Assembly: GCA_048499455.1 (NCBI GenBank)
Contig: JASNZV010000006.1
Location: 186,001 to 250,000, forward strand
Source of the DNA: CFX5 sp023384495
Lineage (GTDB): Bacteria; Chloroflexota; Anaerolineae; Caldilineales; Caldilineaceae
Direction: 5' to 3'
Length of the DNA stretch: 64,000 nucleotides
The position numbers were made by a program, and so were the translations under genes. Positions within the stretch are counted from its first letter, which is position 1; the number at the start of each line of letters is the position of its first letter. Shown piece after piece: positions 23,140 through 34,468 of the stretch. The notes below the pieces were generated by a model. It saw only the letters and a program-made list of their open reading frames with translations, was not told where the DNA came from and did not search any database.

Positions 23140-24324
23140 TCACGCCCACGGCGTGGCTGCCGCCCCCACCGGGCGTGGGCCAGTTGGCCGCCAGGGAACG
23201 GACTCATACGACCGGTATGCTACGTCCAAATGCGGCGTCTCGACGCGCATATGGCCCCGGTGGCGCGAAATGAGCGCCGCTTCCAAAATGCCGGCGGTGA
23301 GCAGCGTCCGCTCTACCGGGTACGATGGTTTGCCGGTGAGGAACATTTCCTCTACGTTGAGGCTCAGATAACTGAAGTGGGGATGGGGGTCGCCGCCGAG
23401 AAAGACCTCGCACGCCTGCACTTCGCTGCCCCCATCATTGCCAACCCGAGCTGCATAGCCAAACGTCTCAAAGCCGCCTTCTCGCTCGACGCACATGAGC
23501 ACGGCGCCCCGAAAACCGTCCCGATACTCAATCAAAAAGACCGCAGGCCCCAAGAGCACTTCTTCCAGCGGGACGCCGGCCGCGCCTGGGATCTGTGCGA
23601 TGGCGGCTTCGGCCAGCTCGCGTGACCAGCGCCCGGCGCGCGCCGCCTGCCAGACTGCATCGCCCTCCAGGCAGGTGACGGCGGCCACGCCCGTCTCGCC
23701 CCCAATGCGGCGCTCCACCATACATTGCAGCGTCTCCAACGCGTGGAAGCCGTAGACATCCAGCCCGCTGTAGCCGATGGCGACGGCTTCGCGCAAGGGC
23801 GCGTCGAGCGTGTGTTCTACCCACGGGCTGCGATAGCCCAGGGGCAGCGACGAGCCGGCCATATAGGGCGCGCCCAGTTGCCGCGCCCGGTCGTACATCC
23901 AACGGGCATCGGCCCAGTTGTACGAGAGATGTTTGTCGTTGAAGACCGGAACCGCCCGCCCGCTCTGCGCAAAGACGCCGCAGACCTGCTCCATAAAGTA
24001 TTTGCGCGGGTAGAGATGCTGCTCCAGTTCGTTCCACGGATAGTCGCCATGCTCGCCGATGATCAGCACGCCGTCCACCGCCAACGAATCGCCGCCTAGG
24101 GTGAGCGCCTGGCGGATGCTGCCAAAGATGGGCACATTGTACGCCGCGGCCATGTCGCGGCTCATATCTGAATCGGGGAACTGGTCAACGTACATCGAGG
24201 CGATCCGCACCCGCGCCGGGCGCATCCCCTCGTCGGTGGGAAAGTCTTTGAGGAACTTGCCGACGATCACATCGGCGTGCGAATAGTGGCGATATTCCGT
24301 AAGAATGGCGGCGATCTGTTTCAT
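23140..24324 (-). CDS. conserved protein of unknown function
   Basis: I do not recognise a named family with certainty. The 394 residues begin with a Rossmann-like segment (IAAILTEYRHYSHADVIVGKF, MYVDQFPDSDM, VDGVLIIGEHGDYPWNE), which recalls the first domain of Gfo/Idh/MocA-like proteins but without a clear GxGxxG. Later motifs are VPVFNDKHLSYNWADARWMYD, MAGSSLPLGYR and YSGLDVYGFHALETLQCMVERR. The C-terminal third contains HPHFSYLSLNVEEMFLTGKPSYPVERTLL. It is probably a cytosolic enzyme. It is the last gene of a tight run after the M20 peptidase (11-bp gap), so it may act on a product of that pathway. Confidence 0.75.
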   Translation of the reverse strand: MKQIAAILTEYRHYSHADVIVGKFLKDFPTDEGMRPARVRIASMYVDQFPDSDMSRDMAAAYNVPIFGSIRQALTLGGDSLAVDGVLIIGEHGDYPWNELEQHLYPRKYFMEQVCGVFAQSGRAVPVFNDKHLSYNWADARWMYDRARQLGAPYMAGSSLPLGYRSPWVEHTLDAPLREAVAIGYSGLDVYGFHALETLQCMVERRIGGETGVAAVTCLEGDAVWQAARAGRWSRELAEAAIAQIPGAAGVPLEEVLLGPAVFLIEYRDGFRGAVLMCVEREGGFETFGYAARVGNDGGSEVQACEVFLGGDPHPHFSYLSLNVEEMFLTGKPSYPVERTLLTAGILEAALISRHRGHMRVETPHLDVAYRSYESVPWRPTGPRPVGAAATPWA

Positions 24325-24335
24325 GAGTGTTTCCG

Positions 24336-25667
24336 TTACGCTGTTCCGTAGCGTTGCAAAAGCCGGTAGATGATGTCGCAGCCAAAGTGGATGGCGTCCA
24401 CCGGCACGCGTTCGTCTGCGGCGTGGACAGTGGCGCTTCCGTTGAATTCCTCGGGCAGCTTGAGCGGCAGAAAGCCGTAATTCTGGATGCCGAGGCGGGC
24501 AAACATGCGCCCGTCGGTAAAGCCGCCCACCAACGTGGGGATGGGGATGCCCTCGGGGTCGGCCTCGCGCACAATGTCGGCTAGCAGCGGGTAGAGGCTC
24601 ATGTCCGTCTCGCTGCCCACCGGGTCGTGGCGGATGATCTCGAACTCCAACTCCTGGCCCAACACCTGGCGCAGCTCGGCTATCATCTCCGCCGGGGTGA
24701 AGCCGGGCAGCAGGCGCCCGTCCAGCTCCAGCTCGATGCGGCTGGGGATGACATTGGTCTTGAGGCCGCCGTGCACCACCGTGGCGTTGACCGTGTTGTG
24801 CAACTGGGCGTCCAGGCCACGCGCCTGGCGCATGCCCTGCGCCGCCATCTCATCCAGCGCGGCGTCGGTCTGCTGCGGGTCGAGCAGGCGGGCGATCAGA
24901 TCGCCGGCCGGTTCGGGCGCGGTTTCGGCAATCGCTGTGAGCATCTCCTCCATCACCGGCAGGATGTGCACGGGCAACCGCTTCTGGTCGAGCGTGGTGA
25001 GCAGCGCGCCCAGCCTGGCCATGGCGCCCCCGCGCAGCGGCATGGAGCCGTGACCGCCCGGCCCCTCGAGCGCGGTGCGCATCCAGCAGACGGCCTTTTC
25101 GGCCACCATGATGGAATAGTAGCGCTGGCCAAAGAGGGTTTGTGAACCGCCGCCCCCTTCGCCAATCGCATAGCGGACGCCGGTAAATTGCTCGGGATGC
25201 TCCTCGACCAAAAAGCGGGCGCCATAGTCACTGGCCGCCTCTTCGTCGGCCATGATGGTCAACACCACATCGCCGGCGGGGCGGAAGCCTTCGGCGTGGG
25301 CGCGCAGCACGGCGGTGAGCATCATGGTGACGCCGCCCTTCATGTCGAGCGCGCCGCGGCCCCAGAGATAGCCGTCGATGATCTCGCCGGAGAAGGGCGG
25401 GTGCGTCCACGTTTGGTTGGCGGTAGTCACTACGTCCACGTGACCTTGCAGAACCAAACCTGGCGCTTCCCCGCGACCGGGCAGGCGAACGATGAGGTTG
25501 GGTCGGCTGGGCGTCTTGGCAAGCAGGGTCGTCTGCAACCCGGCCTCGGTGAGCAGGCCATTCAAGTAGCGGATACACTCGACCTCGTTGCCCGGCGGAT
25601 TGGTGGTGTCGAAGCGGATCAGCTTTTGAAGAATCTCAATCGGGCGATCAAAGATAGCGTCGGTCAT
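24336..25667 (-). CDS. M20-family metallopeptidase / amidohydrolase
   Basis: A 443-residue zinc hydrolase of the ArgE/DapE/CPG2 group. Metal ligands occur in LVLQGHVDVV, WGRGALDMKGG, ADEEAASDYG and near the C terminus in NGSATVHAADERV. A lid/dimerisation domain (about 190-310) contains EGPGGHGSMPLRG. It hydrolyses an amide bond in a small peptide or N-acyl amino acid; the substrate is unknown. Start 25667 (MTDAIFDRPIEIL) was chosen over an upstream ATG that adds 31 unlikely residues. It lies between the FGGY kinase gene (99 bp upstream) and the unknown gene (11 bp downstream). Confidence 0.92.
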   Translation of the reverse strand: MTDAIFDRPIEILQKLIRFDTTNPPGNEVECIRYLNGLLTEAGLQTTLLAKTPSRPNLIVRLPGRGEAPGLVLQGHVDVVTTANQTWTHPPFSGEIIDGYLWGRGALDMKGGVTMMLTAVLRAHAEGFRPAGDVVLTIMADEEAASDYGARFLVEEHPEQFTGVRYAIGEGGGGSQTLFGQRYYSIMVAEKAVCWMRTALEGPGGHGSMPLRGGAMARLGALLTTLDQKRLPVHILPVMEEMLTAIAETAPEPAGDLIARLLDPQQTDAALDEMAAQGMRQARGLDAQLHNTVNATVVHGGLKTNVIPSRIELELDGRLLPGFTPAEMIAELRQVLGQELEFEIIRHDPVGSETDMSLYPLLADIVREADPEGIPIPTLVGGFTDGRMFARLGIQNYGFLPLKLPEEFNGSATVHAADERVPVDAIHFGCDIIYRLLQRYGTA

Positions 25668-25766
25668 GTGCGTGTCCTGGTATGATGGATACACAGCGCC
25701 GCACGCTGTGCATCTCTGGATTGCGATTGTTGGCGTTGACTCAGATCGGTGCGGCCACAACGTTGA

Positions 25767-27143
25767 TCAGGCCGCTTTGTATTGCGCGCGCAGCATGGTT
25801 GTGGCGTCGCCGACCGTAGTCGTGCGCCCGGTTGCGGCCAGCCCCAGCGCCAGCAGCCCGAGCAGTGTATCCTCTGATGAGGGGCTCAGCCGGTATGGAA
25901 GTCGAAATTGTTGCTCGATCAGCGTCCGCAATACGTCGATCTTTTGGGCCAGCCCGCCCGAAAAGACAAGCCCGCGCCACGGTAGGCCAGGCGCAAGCCG
26001 CTGGGCCGCGGTGCGATAGTTGGCCGCCATGCTCGCAAACGCGGCATGGAAGAGGTGGCCTACGGTCAGGTTCTCTTCATGAATATTGGTGATCGAACCC
26101 CGGTTGCCGCCAGCGCTGTCAAAAAAGGAAAGATTGACGCCTAGATCGCTGGCCATAACGCCGGCGGCGGCGCTGGCGATGTAGCCCCAGGGGTCCTCCA
26201 GCGCGATGTGTTGGCTGCGGGCCAGTTCGGTAAGCAGATTGACCAGGTGATTGAGCGAACGCCCGGCGGGGATCCCGCTCACCGTGTTGAGGAAGCGCCC
26301 GTCGAAAAAAGGGCGTGTTTGATAGTTGCCCGGTTGCCATCCCGCGGTCAACGTGCTCACTTGCGAGCCGGTGGAAATATTGAGCGAGAGTTCGTCATCA
26401 GCGAGCAACGCGCCCACCACGGCGCATTGGTGATCGCCGACCGGGGTGTAGCAGGCCAGCGTGCGCCCGTCGAGTTGCAACTCGCCAACCACCGCGCCAA
26501 ACGGACGCAGAGCCGGCCATTGCAACCCCGCCAACCCCAGCCGCTCGATCAGCGCATGGCGCCAGTCGAGGGTTTCCAAGTCGATTGCGCTGTGCGCCCC
26601 GGCGCCCGTTGCTTCCATGTAGGGCGTGCTCTGGCACAGGTTGGCGAGGACAAAATCGGCCAGCCCCACTGGATAGACAGGCGTCGCCGGCAGTTGACCG
26701 GTTTCGGCCATCCAGTAGAGGTAGCAAAGCGGGCGGCTGGGCTGTAGTTCATGACCTAGCTGGCGACGCTCATCCTCGCTGACTTGCGTCCGCAGCCGGT
26801 CAAGAAATGTCCCCCCGGCAGGATGGGGCGTCAGCGCGCGCTGGTCTTGCCAGTTGATAAAGCGGCTTTCGGGGGCGCCGCGTTCGTCACACAGCACCAG
26901 CCCATGCATCTGCGTACAACAGACCACGCCTTCGGCATCCGGCGCCGACGCGGCCAGCTCGCCCAGCAAACGCCGCGCCGTATCGACAATCACAAGCGGG
27001 TCGAATTCGTGAAAGAGTGGCGGCAGACCCAACGCTGGCTCCGGAAAGGGAAGCCGGCGGACGCGCCCGATCTGCAACGTATCGAGGTCGAGCACTGCGG
27101 CTTTGATAAAGGTGGTGCCGAGGTCGAGTGCGAGTAGGGACAT
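25767..27143 (-). CDS. FGGY-family carbohydrate kinase
   Basis: A 458-residue sugar kinase with the actin/Hsp70-type fold. It has the phosphate-1 motif LLALDLGTTFIKAAVLD at the N terminus, INWQDQRA, the mid-domain YTPVGDHQCAVVGALL, and ISTGSQVSTL with the adenosine-binding FSGGLAQKIDVLRTLIEQQF near the C terminus. The overall look is closest to sedoheptulokinase-like members, but the substrate sugar cannot be assigned. The start was set at 27143 (MSLLALDLGTT). It is 26 bp downstream of a VOC gene, the second of four same-strand genes. Confidence 0.88.
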   Translation of the reverse strand: MSLLALDLGTTFIKAAVLDLDTLQIGRVRRLPFPEPALGLPPLFHEFDPLVIVDTARRLLGELAASAPDAEGVVCCTQMHGLVLCDERGAPESRFINWQDQRALTPHPAGGTFLDRLRTQVSEDERRQLGHELQPSRPLCYLYWMAETGQLPATPVYPVGLADFVLANLCQSTPYMEATGAGAHSAIDLETLDWRHALIERLGLAGLQWPALRPFGAVVGELQLDGRTLACYTPVGDHQCAVVGALLADDELSLNISTGSQVSTLTAGWQPGNYQTRPFFDGRFLNTVSGIPAGRSLNHLVNLLTELARSQHIALEDPWGYIASAAAGVMASDLGVNLSFFDSAGGNRGSITNIHEENLTVGHLFHAAFASMAANYRTAAQRLAPGLPWRGLVFSGGLAQKIDVLRTLIEQQFRLPYRLSPSSEDTLLGLLALGLAATGRTTTVGDATTMLRAQYKAA

Positions 27144-27169
27144 GAGCCTGATGAGTGATGAATGATAGT

Positions 27170-27655
27170 TCAGCCCGCCAGCGGCGCCTTGGATTTGAGC
27201 TCCACGATGCAGCCCAGCAGTTCCTGCGTGTCGAGATAGGCCCACAGCGCGCCGGGGCGGAGGACCGAGCCGCCGCTCTGAAGGATCTTGACGCCCAATC
27301 CATCGGCCACAGCCTGCGGGTCGTCCACCTCAAAGAGGATATGATGGATGCCCTCGCCCTGTTCGGCCAGAAAATCGGCGTAGATGTTGTTCCCTTCCAG
27401 CGGCTCGATAAACTCGATCTGCACGGGGCCTGTTTCGATAAAGGCCAGCCGCATGCGGAAGTCGCCCGGATGGCCGTGATAGGTGCGCGTGGCTTCCAGA
27501 TTGTGGTTGGGCGGCGGCCAATCGACAATGTAGGCCGGCGCAAGATGAAAGCGTTCGACCCAGGCCTGGGCCGTGGCCGCAGCGTCGCGCACCACCAGCC
27601 CCACTTGCACCAGCGGCCCGAGGTCGAGTCGGGCGGAGTGATTTAAGGTGTCCAT
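27170..27655 (-). CDS. VOC-family (glyoxalase/epimerase-like) protein
   Basis: A 161-residue vicinal-oxygen-chelate protein with two beta-alpha-beta-beta-beta modules: LVQVGLVVRDAAATAQAWVERF in the first, and EQGEGIHHILFEVDDPQAVADGL, then GALWAYLDTQELLGCIVEL in the second. IHHI and EL are typical metal-ligand positions, as in methylmalonyl-CoA epimerase-like members. The substrate is unknown; its place before a sugar kinase suggests isomerase or lyase chemistry on a sugar-derived compound. It is the first gene of the run reading toward 23140. Confidence 0.85.
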   Translation of the reverse strand: MDTLNHSARLDLGPLVQVGLVVRDAAATAQAWVERFHLAPAYIVDWPPPNHNLEATRTYHGHPGDFRMRLAFIETGPVQIEFIEPLEGNNIYADFLAEQGEGIHHILFEVDDPQAVADGLGVKILQSGGSVLRPGALWAYLDTQELLGCIVELKSKAPLAG

Positions 27656-27833
27656 CGGTGTTCTTTGGGTATGGATGTTGATGGGCGGCTGAGAGAATCA
27701 ACCGCAGATGTGCCGGCCTGAAGCGGGTGAAGCAAACCACATTGTTGGCCCACGTAATGGCCGGTTCTTACATGCCTTCTATTGTAGCAAAGAGCCGTCG
27801 TTTGGGAAAGCCCGGCAAATCTTTTGCCATGAA

Positions 27834-27863
27834 GTGACAGTCACTTCTGAAAGTGACTGTCAC
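27834..27863. repeat. 13-bp perfect inverted repeat upstream of the HEAT-like gene
   Basis: GTGACAGTCACTT and AAGTGACTGTCAC flank a 4-nt loop. Each arm is itself a near-palindrome (GTGAC-n-GTCAC), so the site could fold as a hairpin or bind two protein dimers. It lies 50 bp before the -10 box at 27916, a plausible operator position, or it may be a dispersed palindromic repeat. Confidence 0.55.
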
Positions 27864-27912
27864 CTTATCACTTTGTACATTGCGCACCACGCGCCATCCT
27901 CTTCGCCTCTTG

Positions 27913-27921
27913 TGCTATAAT
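27913..27921 (+). promoter_or_regulatory. extended -10 promoter giving a probable leaderless mRNA
   Basis: TGCTATAAT (extended -10) ends only 7 nt before the ATG at 27929, where transcription would be expected to start. No -35 match is seen, and there is no Shine-Dalgarno between the box and the ATG. Confidence 0.6.
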
Positions 27922-27928
27922 AGCCGGC

Positions 27929-29476
27929 ATGACAAACACGATCATCAACTTCCAACAACGTCGCCAGCTCGAAGAAGCGCTGGCTGGGCTTGCCCATATC
28001 GACAGCGAGGCTCAACTGCGCGAAGCTGTGCGGAAAATTGCCCACACCTTTCCTGCCGACGTGGTTACGCTTGCGTTGCTGCGTTGGCTGGATACGCCCG
28101 ACAGCCAGCTACGCGGGGGGCTGGGCCACTTGGCCGCGCTGTTGCCGCATGAGGCGATTACCGCGGCGTTGCGCAATTTTGCCGGGGATCGCCGTAACGC
28201 CCCATTGGCGCGCATGACGGCCATGACCATCGCCCAACGCCACCTGGGCGTCGAATTCCCGGCAACGCTGGTGGGTGATCTGAGTCATTCGGACGATGCG
28301 GCCTTCCAGAGCCTGCTCGACGCCATCAGCGAAGGGAAACGCAACCGGCATGTGTTGCTGGAATACGTCATGCAGATGCGCGAGTTGGGGGAGGAGGTTG
28401 CCTTTCTGGTCATCGACGCCCTACAACGCACGACGCCCGGTGACCGGGTCGAACTGCTGCGCCTCATCGCACAGGACAGCCGCGCCGCCATCGCCAACGC
28501 GGCGCTGGGTGCGTTGGCGGCGCTCAGCGCAACCGACGCCGGCGTACAAGCGGCGCGCGCCCTACACACGCTCTCGTTCACTACACCGCCCGACCTGGCG
28601 CACGCGGCCGAGCGCAGCGCCCGCAAGCTGGGCATGGCCGGTCACCGCCACACGCCCTCGTCTCCGAGCGGGTGGCGCGCGCTGCTCAGCCCCGCCGAAC
28701 CCAACGGCAACCAGACGATTTGGATTGTGCAGGAGCCACAAACGGAAGGGGCAACCTGTGCGCTTCTGGGGTTTACAGTTCACCTGGGTGTGGGGATTGT
28801 CCACTTTTTTGGTAGCGAAACGGTTGACGCCAGCGTCCTGCCCAAGCGTCATGCCCTCGGTGAGATGTTTGCGGTGCAAGAAGACAACGGACGGCATGCC
28901 GTGCTGTTGGAGGCGCCCTTTGACTATGGCCGGTGGTTGGTCTTGTCTGCGCTGCGCGCCCAGTTGGCGCTGTCTCCCCCACGGCCGACGCCCGGTGAGT
29001 ATCAACTCTACAATGATTTGATCTGGCAATTTGTCGAACCTCAACTGGACGCAGCGCTTGCTCAACAATGGGCGGCGCCATCGCCCGATGCGGCTTTACC
29101 CGACGCCGAAACGCTGAGCGCGGCCACCGTTGCGCTCTTCGCCCACCCGGTTATGGCCGACTGGGCCTACGCGGGGGGCGCCATCTTGCAGGCGACGCCG
29201 GCGCCCGCCCGCCCCGACCCGGCTCTGCCTGTGGCCGAGCTTGTGCCGATCCTGTTGCGCGAGATCGCGCGCTGGCCCGAAAGCGCGGCGCTCAGCCCAA
29301 CGTTGGGGCGGGCGTTACGGGCGCAGGCGGCCTGGCTGCAACTGGCGGGCGAAACGGCCACTGCCGCCTATGCGCGCCGGTTGGCTGCCGCCATGCCTAC
29401 GTTACCCATTGCACAAAATCCGGTGCTGGCCCAGATGTTGACACTAGGCCTGCAATCGAAATCGTCCAGGCAGTGA
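27929..29476 (+). CDS. HEAT-like helical repeat protein of unknown function
   Basis: A 515-residue soluble protein. The first 235 residues or so are helical hairpins resembling HEAT/armadillo repeats (VTLALLRWLDTPDSQLRGGLGHLAALLP, AITAALRNFAGDRRNAPLARMTAMTIAQ, AIANAALGALAALSATDAGV). The middle (about 240-365) looks like an alpha/beta domain: GNQTIWIVQEPQTEGATCALLG and VGIVHFFGSETVDASVLPK. The C-terminal part is helical and Ala-rich. No catalytic motif is recognised. A scaffold or binding role is guessed from the repeats alone. The gene stands alone, with its own promoter and probably a leaderless transcript. Confidence 0.75.
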   Translation: MTNTIINFQQRRQLEEALAGLAHIDSEAQLREAVRKIAHTFPADVVTLALLRWLDTPDSQLRGGLGHLAALLPHEAITAALRNFAGDRRNAPLARMTAMTIAQRHLGVEFPATLVGDLSHSDDAAFQSLLDAISEGKRNRHVLLEYVMQMRELGEEVAFLVIDALQRTTPGDRVELLRLIAQDSRAAIANAALGALAALSATDAGVQAARALHTLSFTTPPDLAHAAERSARKLGMAGHRHTPSSPSGWRALLSPAEPNGNQTIWIVQEPQTEGATCALLGFTVHLGVGIVHFFGSETVDASVLPKRHALGEMFAVQEDNGRHAVLLEAPFDYGRWLVLSALRAQLALSPPRPTPGEYQLYNDLIWQFVEPQLDAALAQQWAAPSPDAALPDAETLSAATVALFAHPVMADWAYAGGAILQATPAPARPDPALPVAELVPILLREIARWPESAALSPTLGRALRAQAAWLQLAGETATAAYARRLAAAMPTLPIAQNPVLAQMLTLGLQSKSSRQ

Positions 29477-29651
29477 ATCACCCACCGGCAATTTGAAAGG
29501 CAACGTACGCGGCTTGCGCCTATCTCGCGGCCAATCGGTCTGCGCCGCCTGATTTGCATGATCGCTCCTGAGTGCGTGTATAATGTGCCGATGGCGTTTG
29601 AGCGCCAGTATTATTCTCCAGTATCATTCTGATGACGAGAGCTATATTGCC

Positions 29652-29714
29652 GTTGCTTTGACAACCGGACTTTGCGAAGACACTGACCCCGTCGAGTAAC
29701 TCCGGTTTTCAAAC
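29652..29714. repeat. dispersed repeat family A, copy 1
   Basis: A 63-bp element, 55 of 63 bases identical to 61844-61906, including ACCGGACTTTGCGAAG and TCGAGTAACT. The ends TTTGA.AACCG and CGG.TTTCAAA form an imperfect inverted repeat. Both copies lie in the gap just before a gene (Nudix here, the beta-propeller gene there). Confidence 0.65.
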
Positions 29715-29749
29715 CGAACCGGCACAAAACCGAGCAGAGGGTAGACGGT

Positions 29750-30511
29750 ATGCAAGTTTTTGACCACACGACGAATCCGTTTGGCGGCATCATCATCAAC
29801 CCGGCGGCTTTGCCGGCCTCCCCCGAAGCGTTCGAAGAGCAGATGCGCTATTCTCTGCCAATCTGGAAAGAAGATGGCAACAAACTGGTCTGGTTAGAGA
29901 CGCCAATTGAACACGCAACGTTGATTCCCATTGCCACGGCCCTGGGCTTTATCTTTCATCATAGCACGGCAGACTATCTGATGATGGTGCTGCGCTTGCA
30001 GCCGAATGCGTTCATCCCAGCATATGCGACCCATTACATCGGTATCGGCGGCGTGGTGCTCAACGAAAAACGGGAATTGTTGGTGGTGGTCGAGAAGTAT
30101 CACCGCATGAGCCGGCCCAACTTTTATAAGTTGCCGGGCGGCGCTCTCAACGCCGGCGAGCACCTGGCCGACGCTGCGGTGCGTGAGGTCTTGGAAGAGA
30201 CCGGGGTCAGGACCAGATTCGAGGCGCTGGTCTGTCTGAGGCATTGGCACGGCTATCGCTATGGCAAGTCTGACATCTACTTTGTAGCCCGGCTGTCTCC
30301 ACTCACCACCGAAATCGTTCAGGATACCGACGAAATCGAAGATTGTCGCTGGATGCCGGTGGACGAATACCTGGGCCACGAGACGGTGCATAACTTTAAC
30401 AAGGCGATTGTGCGTGCAGCACTCAACAGTGATGGGTTGCACACGACCTGGCTCGAAGGCTATGACGACCCCACACAACGGGAGTTCTTCATGCCGCATA
30501 TGGAACGATAA
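29750..30511 (+). CDS. Nudix hydrolase with pre-Nudix domain
   Basis: A 253-residue protein of the NUDT6-like type. The N-terminal pre-Nudix domain (about 25-85) carries IWKEDGNKLVWLETPIEHATL and ALGFIFHHSTADYLMMVLRL. The Nudix domain has a full box GGALNAGEHLADAAVREVLEETGV, as GX5EX7REVXEEXGV. It hydrolyses a nucleoside diphosphate-linked compound; the substrate is unknown. It ends 10 bp before carB, so both may share a transcript. Repeat A lies just upstream. Confidence 0.9.
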   Translation: MQVFDHTTNPFGGIIINPAALPASPEAFEEQMRYSLPIWKEDGNKLVWLETPIEHATLIPIATALGFIFHHSTADYLMMVLRLQPNAFIPAYATHYIGIGGVVLNEKRELLVVVEKYHRMSRPNFYKLPGGALNAGEHLADAAVREVLEETGVRTRFEALVCLRHWHGYRYGKSDIYFVARLSPLTTEIVQDTDEIEDCRWMPVDEYLGHETVHNFNKAIVRAALNSDGLHTTWLEGYDDPTQREFFMPHMER

Positions 30512-30521
30512 CGCAAACTCT

Positions 30522-33851
<3,330 letters not shown>

Positions 33852-33857
33852 GCCATC

Positions 33858-34288
33858 GTGTTTGCAGTCGCTCTTCTGATCGCCGGTTTGACCCTCTGGC
33901 TGGGGCTTTGTCTCCTCCAGCCGGAGGCGGGGGAGATAGATGCGGCGTGGGTGGGCGCACTATTGGTTGCCTATACGACGGTAACAGCTGGCCTGGCCAC
34001 AGTGGGCAGCCCGTGGGCCTGGTGGCTGGCCGGCATGAGGGTGTTTCCGTGGGCGCCTAACCTGCATTGGCCCGGCGCGCCGCTGAACCCAAGCAACTGC
34101 TCCACGAGGCAATTCTCCACCTGAAGCCTGCAAACGAACTGGGCTTCGCTGCATCAGATGCCTGGCGTCACGACAGCGCCCTCTATTACCCCTATGTGAT
34201 TGGCCTCAAGCCATACAGCCGGCGCAACCCTGCTGCGCACCGGCCCCATTCGCGCCTGCGCGCAGCGCCATATAGTACAAACATATGA
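33858..34288 (+). pseudogene. remnant of a small membrane/regulatory gene (decayed)
   Basis: Seven bases after the carB stop, a GTG-started frame (33858-34124) encodes about 65 hydrophobic residues (ALLIAGLTLWLGLCLLQPEAG and VGALLVAYTTVTAGL) with normal codon use, then runs into low-quality sequence. An overlapping second frame to 34288 contains LLHEAILHLKPANELGFAAS and LYYPYVIGLKPYSRR, which looks like real protein. Two protein-like pieces in different frames suggest a frameshifted or truncated gene. Nothing else recognisable lies in the 33852-34468 gap. Confidence is low. Confidence 0.35.
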
Positions 34289-34468
34289 ACATAAACCCTC
34301 ACAATTGCCGATGCGCGATCTCTCTATTTCGTATATCCTGTAGAGACAACGGTGATTCGTGGCACTGACGGCCTATCGTATATGATCTATGCATATGATG
34401 GAACATCGATCAGCAAGCAATAGAGTGAGCTGTATCAGGCCATAGTATCGAGCAGACGAGGAGGAGCG

